The position numbers and the translations under genes were made by a program. DNA of 50,500 nt from Myxococcales bacterium (GTDB lineage: Bacteria > Myxococcota > B64-G9), in the NCBI GenBank assembly GCA_012798435.1, contig JAAZNF010000014.1, positions 1 through 50,500 of the forward strand, written 5' to 3'. The notes beneath the pieces are model-generated. The model saw only the letters and a program-made list of their open reading frames with translations. It was not told where the DNA came from and did not search any database. The first letter of the stretch is position 1. The number at the start of each line of letters is the position of its first letter. Shown in pieces: positions 34,059-44,200 of this stretch.

Positions 34059-35617
34059 CCGCGCCGCCACAGGAGAATGCCGAGGCCGAGGAGCAGGCCG
34101 AGCAGCGCGCCCAGGCCGTCCTCGCCGGTGGCGCAATTGCAGCCGCTGCTCTTTCCCACTTCCTGGCACACGCCGCTGCTGTCGCATACTTCGCCCGCGC
34201 CGCAGGTGCCACACTCCCCTCCACAACCGTCCGGGCCACACTGCTTGCCCTGACACTGGGGCGTGCAGCCTATGCACTGACCAGCGTTGTCGCAGGTCTG
34301 GTTGGCCGGACAGGTCCCGCAGCTTCCCCCGCAGCCGTCGGGGCCGCACTCCTTGCCGGTGCACTGCGGCGTGCAGGTGCGCTGGCGCACCTCGAAGGCG
34401 TCGGCCAGCGAGGCGGTGCCGCCGTCGGAGTTCATCACGATGAGCATGTATTTCCCCGGCTGCATGCCGGAGGGAACGGTGGCCGAGATGAGGGAGGCGG
34501 AGAGGATCTGGACCGCACTCAGGTTCGTGCCGCCGAGCCGAACCGTGGCCCCGGCCTTGAACCCGCCGCCGGTGATGGACACCGGCGTCTCGGAATCCGT
34601 ATAGCCCCAGTCGGGCGAGATGGCCCCGATGCTCACCTCGCCGGTGGCGGGCACGCACTGCTGGTTCGCGTTGCAGGTCTCCGTCGGCTGGCAGGTGCCG
34701 CACAGGTTGCCGCAACCATCCGGCCCGCACTGCTTCCCCTGGCACTGCGGCGTGCAGCCCACGCACTGGCCGCTTCCGTCGCACGTCTCGCCGCCTGGAC
34801 AATCACCGCAGCTCCCGCCGCAGCCGTCCGGGCCGCACTCCTTGCCCTGGCACTGCGGCGTGCAGCCGCCGGTCTCGGCGTGGACGCGCAGGATGAAGTC
34901 TCCGGTGACGCCGATGGCGTTGGCGAAGGTCCAGTTGGTGGCCGGGCCGGTGCAGTTGGAGGAGCCGTACACATGGAGCACGTTGGCGTTCTGGGTGGTG
35001 GCCTGGTCGAGCAGCGTGCCCACCTCCTGGCAACCGCAGGCGCCCAGCGACGGGTAGTACATGCACTGCATAGTGCCCCACTCGGTCTGCATGTCGCGGG
35101 CGTCGTCGAGGTAGCGGATCATGACCAGGAACGAGCCGGAGTTGATGTCGGGCGGGTGGTTGTCGGGCTCGCTCTGATCGAAGGTGATGGACATGGCGGT
35201 GTTCCCCTGGAGCGGCATGCCGAACTGGCCGGTGTTCGGGTTGTAGAGGTCGGCGGTGGTGATGCTCCACAGCGGCTGGCTGCCGGTCGGCGCCGCGCCG
35301 CTCCCCGAGTGGGCCCACACCTCGATGCGGGCGTTGACCTCGGCCGTCCCCGGCATGTTGGGCGGGCTGGCCAGGATGAGGTCGATGCCGGTGATCTTCA
35401 CCGGGTACTGGCCGGCCGTGGGGCGATAGAGCTGACCGAAGGCCTCACCGCTGGCGAACCCCGGCTGGGTGGCCAGCGGGATGGACGTCACCTGCCCCGC
35501 CGCCACGTTGATGTCGGGATCGAACTGGTCGTACTGGTAGACCACTGCCTCGGCTCCGGCACGCCCGGCCAGGGTCAGGGTGAGTCCGAGGCAAACCAGG
35601 AGAGCAACGCTTTTCAT
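34055..35617 (-). CDS. Cys-repeat surface protein with MYXO-CTERM tail
   Basis: 520 residues. Signal peptide (about 1-22). Residues about 25-250 form a beta-rich domain (carbohydrate-binding-like, unassigned). Four 36-residue Cys-rich repeats with CTPQCxGKxCGPDGCGxxCGxC occur as two tandem pairs (252-323 and 415-486), separated by an IPT/TIG Ig-like domain (325-411). The end is GCNC (492-495), a membrane helix (about 500-516) and WRRG, a MYXO-CTERM signal. GGAGG lies 8 bases before the ATG at 35617. It is probably surface-displayed, with the co-translated metalloprotease a plausible processing partner (inference). Confidence 0.9.
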   Translation of the reverse strand: MKSVALLVCLGLTLTLAGRAGAEAVVYQYDQFDPDINVAAGQVTSIPLATQPGFASGEAFGQLYRPTAGQYPVKITGIDLILASPPNMPGTAEVNARIEVWAHSGSGAAPTGSQPLWSITTADLYNPNTGQFGMPLQGNTAMSITFDQSEPDNHPPDINSGSFLVMIRYLDDARDMQTEWGTMQCMYYPSLGACGCQEVGTLLDQATTQNANVLHVYGSSNCTGPATNWTFANAIGVTGDFILRVHAETGGCTPQCQGKECGPDGCGGSCGDCPGGETCDGSGQCVGCTPQCQGKQCGPDGCGNLCGTCQPTETCNANQQCVPATGEVSIGAISPDWGYTDSETPVSITGGGFKAGATVRLGGTNLSAVQILSASLISATVPSGMQPGKYMLIVMNSDGGTASLADAFEVRQRTCTPQCTGKECGPDGCGGSCGTCPANQTCDNAGQCIGCTPQCQGKQCGPDGCGGECGTCGAGEVCDSSGVCQEVGKSSGCNCATGEDGLGALLGLLLGLGILLWRRG

Positions 35618-35725
35618 GGGTATTCCTCCAGGGCTCATTTTGAGCCAAGGCGGGCCGTCTTGGCAACAGACGGCCGACCGGCGCATTCCTTGCCCGGACG
35701 GCGCCGGGGTGTTATTCAAGGGTGG

Positions 35726-36646
35726 ATGAGCAAGCTCTCCGAGGCCCTGGCCCGGGGCGAGTTCGTGGTCACCAGCGAGGTGGGCCCTCCCAAGGGCACG
35801 CGGGTGGACGAGCTCATGGCCAAGGCGGCGTTGCTCGCCCGCTGGACTCATGCGGTCAACGTCACCGAACAACAGCACTCGTGCATGAAGCTGAGTTCCC
35901 TCGCGGCATGCGCGCTGCTGTGCCAGCGCGGGGTGGAGCCCATCGTGCACGCGGTGTGCCGCGACCGCAACCGGGTGGCGCTGCAGTCGGATCTTCTGGC
36001 CGCCTGGGCCCTGGGCATCCGCAACGTGCTGGTGCTCACCGGCGATCACCCGCGCATGGGAGACCATCCCGAGGCGCTGCCGGTGTTCGACCTCGACTCG
36101 GTCCAGCTCCTGCTTGCCGTCCAGCGGCTCAACCAGGGGTTCGATCTGGCTGAAAACCCGCTGGAGGGAGCCACGGACTTCTTCGCCGGCGCGGTGGTCA
36201 ATCCCACCTCGGATGCCCTGGAACTTCAGCTCATCAAGATGAAGAAGAAGGTCGAGGCCGGGGCGCGCTTCTTCCAGACCCAGGCCATCTTCGCCCCGGA
36301 GCGCCTGGAGGCCTTCATGGAGCGGGCCGCCCCGCTTCGCGTCCCGGTGCTGGCCGGGCTGGTGCTGCCCAAGTCTCATACCCTGGCGCGCTTCATGAAG
36401 GAGAAGGTCCCGGGCATGTACGTGCCGGACGAGCTCATCGCCGAGCTCTCGACGGTGCCCAAGGCCGAGCGGCGCCAGAAGGCCGTGGAGGTGGCGGCGC
36501 GCATCATCCGCCGCATCCGGCCCGTGTGCCAGGGCGTGCACATCATGGCGCTGGGTTGGGAGGAGCTGCTCCCCGACATCCTGGCGCAGGCGGGCCTGCG
36601 CGAGAAGCCGTGGGAGGATCCGGACAACCCGCACATCCCGGAGTGA
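35726..36646 (+). CDS. methylenetetrahydrofolate reductase-family protein (MetF-like)
   Basis: 306 residues, near the length of bacterial MetF. The N-terminus VVTSEVGPPKGTRVDEL matches the E-x-x-PP entry of the MTHFR barrel; HAVCRDRNRVALQSDLLAAWALGIRNVLVLTGDHPRMGD is the conserved folate/FAD segment, and GARFFQTQAIFAPERLEAFM follows the family pattern near the C-terminal half. It resembles the group without a C-terminal NADH domain, often found with a MetV or ferredoxin partner; no partner is in the window. The reaction would be methylene- to methyl-tetrahydrofolate. It starts 109 bases from the divergent Cys-repeat gene; the Shine-Dalgarno is weak. The glycosyltransferase gene follows after 7 bases. 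Confidence 0.87.
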   Translation: MSKLSEALARGEFVVTSEVGPPKGTRVDELMAKAALLARWTHAVNVTEQQHSCMKLSSLAACALLCQRGVEPIVHAVCRDRNRVALQSDLLAAWALGIRNVLVLTGDHPRMGDHPEALPVFDLDSVQLLLAVQRLNQGFDLAENPLEGATDFFAGAVVNPTSDALELQLIKMKKKVEAGARFFQTQAIFAPERLEAFMERAAPLRVPVLAGLVLPKSHTLARFMKEKVPGMYVPDELIAELSTVPKAERRQKAVEVAARIIRRIRPVCQGVHIMALGWEELLPDILAQAGLREKPWEDPDNPHIPE

Positions 36647-36653
36647 GCGACGC

Positions 36654-38063
36654 ATGAAGCTTTCGGTGATCATGCCGGTGTACAACGAGCGGGCTTTTTT
36701 GGAACGCATCGTCCAGCGGGTGCTCCAGGCGCCGCTTCCCCAGGGCGTGACGCTGGAACTGGTGGCGGTGGACGACGGCTCCCAGGACGGCTCGGCGGAC
36801 ATCCTGCGGACGCTGGTGCAGCGGCACCCCGAGGTGCGCGCCTTCTTTCAACCGCGCAACCTGGGCAAGGGCGCGGCGGTGGCCCGCGGCATCCAGGAAG
36901 CGACGGGGGACATCATCCTGTTCCAGGACGCGGATCTCGAATACGACCCCGTCCATTATCCTGTGCTGCTGGAGCCCATCCTGAGCGGGCGCGCCGACGT
37001 GGTGTACGGCTCGCGCTTCCTCGGCAGCGGCGAGCGACGGGTGCTCAACTACCACCACGCCCTGGGCAACTGGGCGCTCACCCAGCTCTCCAACCTCACC
37101 ACCGGCTTCAACCTCACCGACATGGAGACCTGCTACAAGGTCTTCCGCGCGGACATCCTGAAGACCATCCCCGTGCGCTCGCGCCGCTTCGGCATCGAGC
37201 CCGAGATCACCGCCAAGATCGCCAAGCGCCACTGCACCGTGTACGAGGTGCCCATCTCCTACCACGGGCGCTCCTACGCCGACGGCAAGAAGATCACCTG
37301 GAAGGACGGCTTCGACGCGCTGGGGGTCATCCTCAAGTACTGGCTGGTGGACGACTGCTACAGCCAGCGGCACGGGCACTACGTGCTGGCCTCCATGTCG
37401 GGGGCGCGGCGCTTCTCCGAGTGGACGGTGGCGGCCATCTCGCCCTGGCTGGGAGACCGCATCCTGGAGGTGGGCGCGGGCCTGGGCAACATCTCGCGTC
37501 AGCTTCCCCGCTCGCGCCGCCTGACGGTGAGCGATCGCGACGAGGAGTATCTGCGCCTCTTGCGCCTCGCCTTTCGCCACTACGAGAACATCGAGGTGGC
37601 CCGGATGGATCTGGAGTCGGACCAGGACTTCGCCGCCCGGCGGGGAAAGTTCGACTCGGTGTTGTGTCTGAACGTGCTCGAGCACATCGCCGACGACCGG
37701 GCCGCGGTGCGACGCATGGCTTCGGCGCTGGCGCCCGGCGGCCGGCTCATCCTGGTGGTGCCCCAGTTCCAGGCGCTCTACGGGCCGATGGATCAGCAGC
37801 TCGGCCACTACCGCCGCTATCGCCGGGAGGGGCTGCGCGACCTGCTGGAGGAAGCCGACCTGGAGGTGGAGGCGCTCTCGGACTTCAACAGCCTGGGCCT
37901 GGTCGGCTGGTTCGTCAACATGCGCCTGCTCCGCCGCCAGAGCATGAGCCGCTTCCAGCTCAAGGTCTTCGACACCCTGGTGCCGCTCCTGCGGCGTATC
38001 GAGCCGCGCCTGTCCCTGCCGGGACTTTCGCTGCTGGCCGTCGGACGGCAGAAGCCGTCATGA
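36654..38063 (+). CDS. GT2 glycosyltransferase-SAM methyltransferase fusion
   Basis: 469 residues. Residues 1-235 are a GT-A family 2 transferase of the dolichyl-phosphate-mannose synthase type: MKLSVIMPVYNER, VDDGSQDGS and FQDADLEYDP (the DxD region). Residues about 250-420 are a class I methyltransferase with ILEVGAGLGNIS (SAM loop), SVLCLNVLEHIADD and LAPGGRLILVVPQ. Both domains look intact, so one chain could transfer a sugar to a lipid carrier and methylate a product or acceptor; that coupling is inferred. It overlaps the following GT-C gene by ATGA, suggesting that it supplies the lipid-linked sugar donor. Confidence 0.92.
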   Translation: MKLSVIMPVYNERAFLERIVQRVLQAPLPQGVTLELVAVDDGSQDGSADILRTLVQRHPEVRAFFQPRNLGKGAAVARGIQEATGDIILFQDADLEYDPVHYPVLLEPILSGRADVVYGSRFLGSGERRVLNYHHALGNWALTQLSNLTTGFNLTDMETCYKVFRADILKTIPVRSRRFGIEPEITAKIAKRHCTVYEVPISYHGRSYADGKKITWKDGFDALGVILKYWLVDDCYSQRHGHYVLASMSGARRFSEWTVAAISPWLGDRILEVGAGLGNISRQLPRSRRLTVSDRDEEYLRLLRLAFRHYENIEVARMDLESDQDFAARRGKFDSVLCLNVLEHIADDRAAVRRMASALAPGGRLILVVPQFQALYGPMDQQLGHYRRYRREGLRDLLEEADLEVEALSDFNSLGLVGWFVNMRLLRRQSMSRFQLKVFDTLVPLLRRIEPRLSLPGLSLLAVGRQKPS

Positions 38064-39799
38064 ACGACCATCCGGCGCAACCCGATCCGCGGCACCGCTC
38101 CCTCGAACGCCTGGCGCTGCTCGGGATCCTGGTGCTGGCGCTCGCGCTGCGTCTCCTGTTCTTCTCCGACTGGGCCGACGTCATCCTGTACTCCAGTCTG
38201 TGGGGGGACGAACAGAACTTCCACCAGACGGCGCTTGCACTGCTAGGGGAGGGAGTCGATCCGGGCGCCTTTCTGTACGAACCGTTCTTTTCCTTCTACC
38301 TTTCGCTTGTCTACCGCCTGGCGGGCGCCCAGCCGGTGGTGGCCCATCACCTCCAACTGGTGTGGGGCCTGCTCTCGGTGTTTCTCGCTTACCGGCTGGG
38401 CCGGGAGCTGGCGGGCCCGGCGGCCGGCTTGCTCTCGGGGCTGCTGGTGGCCCTGTATGGCCCGCTCATCTTCCTGGAAGGCAACCTGCTCGATCCCGGC
38501 ATCACCGTCCCGCTGTTGCTCTTGAGCCTGTGGCTGTACTTCGTGTCCGAGCGCACGGGAAGGCTCTGGCTGCTGCTGCCGTGCGGCGTGGCGGCCGGAC
38601 TGGTGTCCATGGCGCGCCCGAACTTCTTGCTGTGTCTCCCCGTGGCGGCGGTGTTCTTGTTCCGCCAGAGTGCGCGCTGGCGTCGCCGCAGCCTGTCGCT
38701 TTCGCTGGCGGCGCTCGGGTTGGCGTTGGGCATGGCCCCCGCCTGGATCCACAACGCCTCTCGGGGGGAAGGCCTGCAGCCCGTCTCCTCGGCGGGTGGC
38801 ATCAGCTTCTTCGTCGGCAACCACCCCGGGGCCCGCGGCCTCTACCAGGTCCCCCGCGGCGAATCCATCGACGCCGACAGCCACGCCGCCTATCGCGCCA
38901 GCCTGCAACGGCGCGCCGAGGCCGAAGAAGGGCGCCGCCTCTCGAATGGAGAGGTTTCGATCTACTGGTTCCGCCGCGGCCTCGAGTTCTGGCGGGACCA
39001 CCCGCTGGAGGCGTTGGGCCTGTATTTTGGCAAGCTGCTGTGGGCCGTCAACCACCAGGAAGCGCCCATCCACCACCCCTTCGTGTTCGGCCAGGAGGTG
39101 TCCCCCATCCTACGGTTCCTGCCGGGGTTCGGCACCGTGTTCCCCTTCGCCATGCTGGGCCTGCTGCGGGCGTTTCGGCGACGCGGGGTGCCCCTGCTGG
39201 CCCTGTGCGCCGGGACGTACGCCATCGGCATGGCGGCCTTCTATGTCGCCGACCGTTACCGTATCCTGCTCCTGCCCATGCTGTGGCCGCTGGCGGCGCT
39301 GGGGATGCTGGAGCTGTATCAGGAGGCGCGCCAAGGTTTCAGGCGCCGCACCCTGACCAGTCTCGCCTGGTTGCTAGGAAGCGCCCTGCTCAGCCAGGTG
39401 CCGCTGTGGTCGAGCGAGCAGCAGCGCCACAGCCTCTCCGCCGCCTACAACCTGGTCGGCAAACTCGAGATCGAAGCCGGTCACACGGAGGAATCGGAGG
39501 CGCACTTCTGGCGTGCCATCCAGATCGCCGGGCCCGAGCACGGGGTGCTGGCGCGTGCCAATCTGGGACGCCTCCTGCTGATGCGCGACCGGCCCGTGGA
39601 AGCCCGCCGTGTCCTGGAGGAGGCCCTGGCCCTCGACCCCGAAAACGTCAAGGTGCTCAACATCCTGGCCACGGCGGCGGAAAAAACGGGCGACCGCGCC
39701 CTGGCCATCCGCTGCCTGACCCGCCTGGCGGAGCTCCAGCCGCAGAACGCCGGCGTCCGTGAACGGCTCGAGCGCTTGAAAAGCGCTTCGTCCGAGTGA
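38060..39799 (+). CDS. GT-C membrane glycosyltransferase with TPR tail
   Basis: 579 residues. Roughly ten membrane helices, with the first-loop acidic motif WGDEQNFHQTALALL (the DE motif of PMT/ArnT-type GT-C enzymes) after helix 1, then a helical core, and a cytoplasmic or periplasmic C-terminal region (about 450-570) with tetratricopeptide repeats (LVGKLEIEAGHTEESEAHFWRAIQIA, NLGRLLLMRDRPVEARRVLEEALALDPEN, LATAAEKTGDRALAIRCLTRLAELQP). These enzymes use polyprenyl-phosphate sugars to glycosylate proteins or lipids; the GT2 fusion just upstream would make such a donor. Acceptor unknown. Confidence 0.9.
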   Translation: MNDHPAQPDPRHRSLERLALLGILVLALALRLLFFSDWADVILYSSLWGDEQNFHQTALALLGEGVDPGAFLYEPFFSFYLSLVYRLAGAQPVVAHHLQLVWGLLSVFLAYRLGRELAGPAAGLLSGLLVALYGPLIFLEGNLLDPGITVPLLLLSLWLYFVSERTGRLWLLLPCGVAAGLVSMARPNFLLCLPVAAVFLFRQSARWRRRSLSLSLAALGLALGMAPAWIHNASRGEGLQPVSSAGGISFFVGNHPGARGLYQVPRGESIDADSHAAYRASLQRRAEAEEGRRLSNGEVSIYWFRRGLEFWRDHPLEALGLYFGKLLWAVNHQEAPIHHPFVFGQEVSPILRFLPGFGTVFPFAMLGLLRAFRRRGVPLLALCAGTYAIGMAAFYVADRYRILLLPMLWPLAALGMLELYQEARQGFRRRTLTSLAWLLGSALLSQVPLWSSEQQRHSLSAAYNLVGKLEIEAGHTEESEAHFWRAIQIAGPEHGVLARANLGRLLLMRDRPVEARRVLEEALALDPENVKVLNILATAAEKTGDRALAIRCLTRLAELQPQNAGVRERLERLKSASSE

Positions 39800-39802
39800 G
39801 CT

Positions 39803-41248
39803 TCAACCACCCTGCCGGAGCGCCGCTACGCAGTCCTTGCCGCCGTAGAAGGCGCCGCCGAGCGGAAAGGCGCGGCGCACCTCGGCAAGCATCGCGGTAG
39901 CGAGCTCGCGGATGTCCCACTGCGCCTCGGGCGCGCAGCGCAGGCGGAAAAAGTGCCCCAGGGCGCGCCCGTTGATGCACATCCACACCCGGCGCCGGTG
40001 GGCGTTGGTGAGGATGTAGGGCGCCGCCGGCGGATGCAGCGCGGCGATGCGCCGGGACAGCGCGGTGGCCTTCTCCACCCACGAGGAGAACTCGTGCTCC
40101 GCCCCGGCGCGCCGGATCGACGCTGGCACCGTCCAGCCCAGCTCCGGCTGGTACGGCTGGGCCAGGAGCGTGGCCATGCGGTGGCGCTTGAGCTGTCCGA
40201 AGGCCGCGGCGCTGAGGACGAGCTCGAAGGTGAAGGTCACCCGCTCAAAGGCTCGCGGCAGCGGGTCCCAGGGCTGCATGCGGCAGAAGACCTCGCCGTA
40301 CAAGCCGCGCAGCTCCTCCACAGAGAGCGCGCCCGCCGAGCGCCGGACCTCCTCGGCGGATGACACTCCGGATTCGAACAGTAGCGCCTCGGCCACGGCC
40401 CGGTCCGGCTCGGGGGTGTGCGACACCAGCCGCACCGGCCCGGTGGTATCCGGCGAAGTTCGCGGCAGCCAACGCCCGGCCCGCTCCCGCAGGGCCGGCG
40501 GCAGCTCTCGAAGATACGGCGTCGGCTCGGTGTAGCGGATCACCGAGGGCGCGATGGCCTGCACCGCCTCGTGCAACGCCCGGGCCAGCCGCCGCTCCTC
40601 GTCGCGCTCCGACGAGGCCAGCCGGGCGATCATCCCTTCCAGGGTGCGGGCGTTGACCGTCATGCCGAGCTGGGCCTCGGCGCACAGGGGCAAGAGGTAG
40701 CGGGCGTCCTCGTTGGCCCGGCTCTTCACCTCGCGCTCCGGGACCGCTTCGCCGCACTCTCGCCGCGCCTGTTCGAGCAGCCGGCCCGCTAAAGACTGGT
40801 AGGCGTCGAACAGCTCGCGGGCCAGCCGACCGAAGTCGTCGGCCAGCGTCGAAGCCCGGATCTCCTCCGGCACCACGCAGGCCTCTTCCAGCCGGATGTA
40901 GCGCTGCGACTTCTCGGTGTAGGAGGCCAGGCGGTGGCGCTCCAGCGCCTCCACGCACAGTCGCGAGATCCCCGACACGTCCAGGTTGAACACCGCGTGC
41001 TCGGCCACCGAGGCGTGTCCCATGTCGAAGATGATGGTGCGGTTGCTGCGGCGCGCCTTCTCCACCTCGCGCCGGGCGTCGGCGCGGATCTCCGAGACGT
41101 GGCGCGGATCGCGGCTGATGCGGGCGTAGGCGGCGGAGAGCGTCTCCGGCGACAGCGCGCCGGCCTCGCCCTCGGCCTGCCCGGCGAGCCGGGCCGCCAG
41201 CGCCTCGCGGTCCAGGTTGTGTCCGGCCAGGGTGACGGTCAGCGGCAT
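39803..41248 (-). CDS. thyX: tandem flavin-dependent thymidylate synthase
   Basis: 481 residues carrying two ThyX-like halves. The N-half has the signature RHRLASYTEKSQRY (104-117; RHRxxSxNExSxRY), but its later part lacks the usual AQWEIR-type helix (it reads NARTLEGMIARLASSERDEERR). The C-half has a broken signature (RHRMATLLAQPYQ, 355-367) but a canonical NGRALGHFFRLR with AQWDIR (442-447). The two halves are therefore complementary, and a composite active site is likely since ThyX sites form between subunits. A similar tandem ThyX is known in Chlamydia. The enzyme makes dTMP from dUMP using methylene-tetrahydrofolate and FAD. The gene lies 7 bases downstream of the SHMT-GcvT fusion. Confidence 0.88.
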   Translation of the reverse strand: MPLTVTLAGHNLDREALAARLAGQAEGEAGALSPETLSAAYARISRDPRHVSEIRADARREVEKARRSNRTIIFDMGHASVAEHAVFNLDVSGISRLCVEALERHRLASYTEKSQRYIRLEEACVVPEEIRASTLADDFGRLARELFDAYQSLAGRLLEQARRECGEAVPEREVKSRANEDARYLLPLCAEAQLGMTVNARTLEGMIARLASSERDEERRLARALHEAVQAIAPSVIRYTEPTPYLRELPPALRERAGRWLPRTSPDTTGPVRLVSHTPEPDRAVAEALLFESGVSSAEEVRRSAGALSVEELRGLYGEVFCRMQPWDPLPRAFERVTFTFELVLSAAAFGQLKRHRMATLLAQPYQPELGWTVPASIRRAGAEHEFSSWVEKATALSRRIAALHPPAAPYILTNAHRRRVWMCINGRALGHFFRLRCAPEAQWDIRELATAMLAEVRRAFPLGGAFYGGKDCVAALRQGG

Positions 41249-41255
41249 GGGTGGC

Positions 41256-44200
41256 TCAGGGCTCCTTGCGCAACGGCTTCTCGCCGGGGCGCATGAAGCG
41301 CGGCAGGATGGTGCAGGCGCGCGGGATGGCCATCCAGTCGCCGGACTTGAGCGAGGCCGGGCTGCAGGCCGGCGGCGCCTTCTCGCCCTCGGCCACCGGC
41401 AACACCAGCAGCTTCGCGTCCGGGCGGGCGTGGCGCGCCTGGATCAAGGCCAGGCCCACCTGGCGCTCGCCGGTGGAGGCGGCGCTGGTCACCACGCCGG
41501 TGTACTCGCCCTTGCGGCCCTCCAGCACCGGCATGCCCGGCCGCAACACCTTGCCGCCCTTCTCATCCACCTCGAACCGCACCACCACCCGCTCGCGCTT
41601 CTTGTGCGCCTCCAGCATGGCCGCGCGCCCCACGAAGAACGGCTTGTGCAGCTTGACGAAGGAGCCGTAGCCCGCCTCCAGCGGGTTGATGCGGTGCGGC
41701 CCGGCCAGCTCGTGGCCGTGTAGCGGGTAGCCCGCCTCGGTGCGGGTGGAGTCGCGGGCCCCCAGCCCCACCGGCACGATGCCGTCCGCCGCGCCCGCGT
41801 CCAGGACGGCGTTCCACAGGGTGCGCGCCGCCTCCGGGTGGACGAAGAGCTCGTACCCCACCTCCTCGCCGGTGTAGCCGGTGCGGGCGATGATGGTGTC
41901 GATGCCCGCCACCCGGCCCTGGATGAGACAGAACTTGCGCAGCCGCTCGAGCTCCAGGCGGAAACGCGCGTCGTCGATCAGGCGGTTCAGCACGTCCCGG
42001 GTTCGCGGGCCCTGGAGGGCGAGGTCCACCCGGCAGTCGGCGCCGCAGGCGGGATCCTTGAGGTTGCGAAGCTCGACCGGCAGCTCGAAGCGCACCTCCG
42101 GCCGCGCCGGGTCGAGCAGCGTCTTCCCTTGTAGCACCGCGCGCAGCCAGGCCTCGTCCTCGTCGGCGTTGGCGGCGTTGACCACCACCAGGAAGCGTTC
42201 CGGGGCGCGGCGGTACACGATGATGTCGTCGATGCAGCGCCCGTCGCTACCGAAGAGGTACGAGTATTGGGCCTGCCCCGGGGCCAGCATGGGTACGTAG
42301 TTGGCCGTCACCACGTCGAGGAAGCGCTCGGCGTGCGGCCCGCTCACCTCCAGGCACCCCATGTGGCTGACGTCGAACAACCCGCCCCGCTGCCGCACCG
42401 CCGCGTGCTCCTCCAAAATGCCGGTGTACATGACCGGCATCTTCCAGCCAGCGAAGGGCACCAGGTGCTTTGGGCTGGTGCGCTTCTCGTGCTCGGAGTA
42501 GAGGCAGGTCTTTTTGAGCTCGGCGGCAGGTGCCTTCCAGGTGAAGGCCGCCGCCCCGCCCGCGGCCGGCGGTCGCTCGCGGCGCAGGGCCCGCTGCCCG
42601 ATGAAGAAGGGCTTCTCCATGGCGATGGCCTGCTTCCATACCCCGTCCAGGCGCCGCGCTAACGTGTCGCCGGCGGCGAGCGGGTCCGGCAGGGCCTCGG
42701 CGCCGACCAGGATCGCGCCGGCCTCGAGCAACCGCTCGGCCAGGGCCTCCAGACGCGCCGTCTCGGCCAGCAGGAAGGCGCCACCACCGAGCGCTGCCGG
42801 CCGGCCAAACGCCAGGCCGAAGTCGGTGCGCTCAACCACGCCGGGTCCGGGCAGCGCCCGCCCCAGCGCCTTCTGGCCCACCTCGCCGAACCTCCCGCCG
42901 CGCAGCCCGAGGAGCGCGCGCGCCGGCCGGCCGTCCGAGGGCGACTCGATGTCCTCGATCACCACCGGGCCCTCGGCCTTGAGCCACAGATCGTCGTCCT
43001 GAAGGAAATACCCGTCGGACAGCCCCCGCAGCCAGCGCTGCAATCGGCCGGGATCGCCAGTGTGGAGAATGAGGAGGTAGCGGTTTTCGGGATTGGGCGC
43101 GGGCTCGCGGACCACAAGCCCGTGGCCCAGCACTTGGCCGTGAGCGTCGGCGACGATGGTCATGTCCACCCGGCCGGGCACCAGCGCCAGCGCCCGCGAG
43201 GTGCAAGCGGTCTCGAGAAAGTGCGCCGCGCGCGGCCCGCTCACCTCGAGGGTGAGCGCATACAGCGGCGGATAGACGGCGCAGCCGCGCTCGACGGCCT
43301 GCTTCTCCTCTTCGAGCTTCCCGCGCGAGAGCGGTGTGACGAAGCCGTTCTTCTCGGCGGTGCGCACGGCGTGTTTTGCCAAGAACGGCTGGAGCGCCCC
43401 GCGGCGCGCGGCGGGCGGCGGCGGCGGCGCGTAATGAGGATAGGCGTCCTGCGCGGCCGGCGCGGGATCGCTCCCGACCTGGCGCAGCAGCTCCTCCACT
43501 TCGCGGGCGGTGCGCTCGACCACCGCCGGATCGATCTTGCCGCGGCCCCACTCCAGGCGGGCGCCCATGTACGAGAAAGGCTGGATGGCGCGCAGCACCC
43601 CGGCGATGAGCGACGCCAGCCGGCGCATGTGGGCGGGTGTGAAGCCCCGCTGGGTGACCCAGGTGGCGCCGAAACGCAACCCCGAGGGGTGCACCGCGTT
43701 GGTGTCGCCGGCGATGGTGTTCTTGTTGCAGACGATGCCGCACAGGTCCAGGATGCGCGAGGCGATCTCGCCGGTCACCGGCAGTCCGGTGGGCGTCTTC
43801 AGCCGGCGCAGGTCCAGCAGGCACATGTGGGTGTTGGTCCCGCCGTAGGCCAGGGTGAGCCCCTCGGCCTGGAACCCCTCGGCCAGGGCCCGGGCGTTCT
43901 CCAGCACCCGGCGCTGCAGGGCGCGGAACTCATCGCTCCTCGCGATGGCCATGGCCACCGCCTTGGCGGCGATGGCGTGGACGTGGGGCCCGCCCTGCTC
44001 GCCCGGGAACACCCCGAAGTCGAGCTTGGCGGCGATGTGCGGGTCGGTGCACAGCAGCATGGCCCCGCGCGGGCCGCACAGGGTCTTGTGGGTGGTGAAG
44101 CTCACCACGTGCGCCACGCCCACCGGGTTGTTGAGCAGCCCCGCCGCCACCATGCCGGCCAGGTGCGCGATGTCGGCGAGCAGGACGGCGCCCACCCGGT

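Noticed and set aside
34180-34870. Near-identical DNA repeats resembling a CRISPR array
   Set aside because: They are codons for in-frame Cys-rich protein repeats, spaced in multiples of three, without uniform spacers.
35636-35665. GCCAAG/CTTGGC inverted repeat upstream of the Cys-repeat gene
   Set aside because: Only 6-bp arms with a 9-base centre, too weak to call an operator without other copies.
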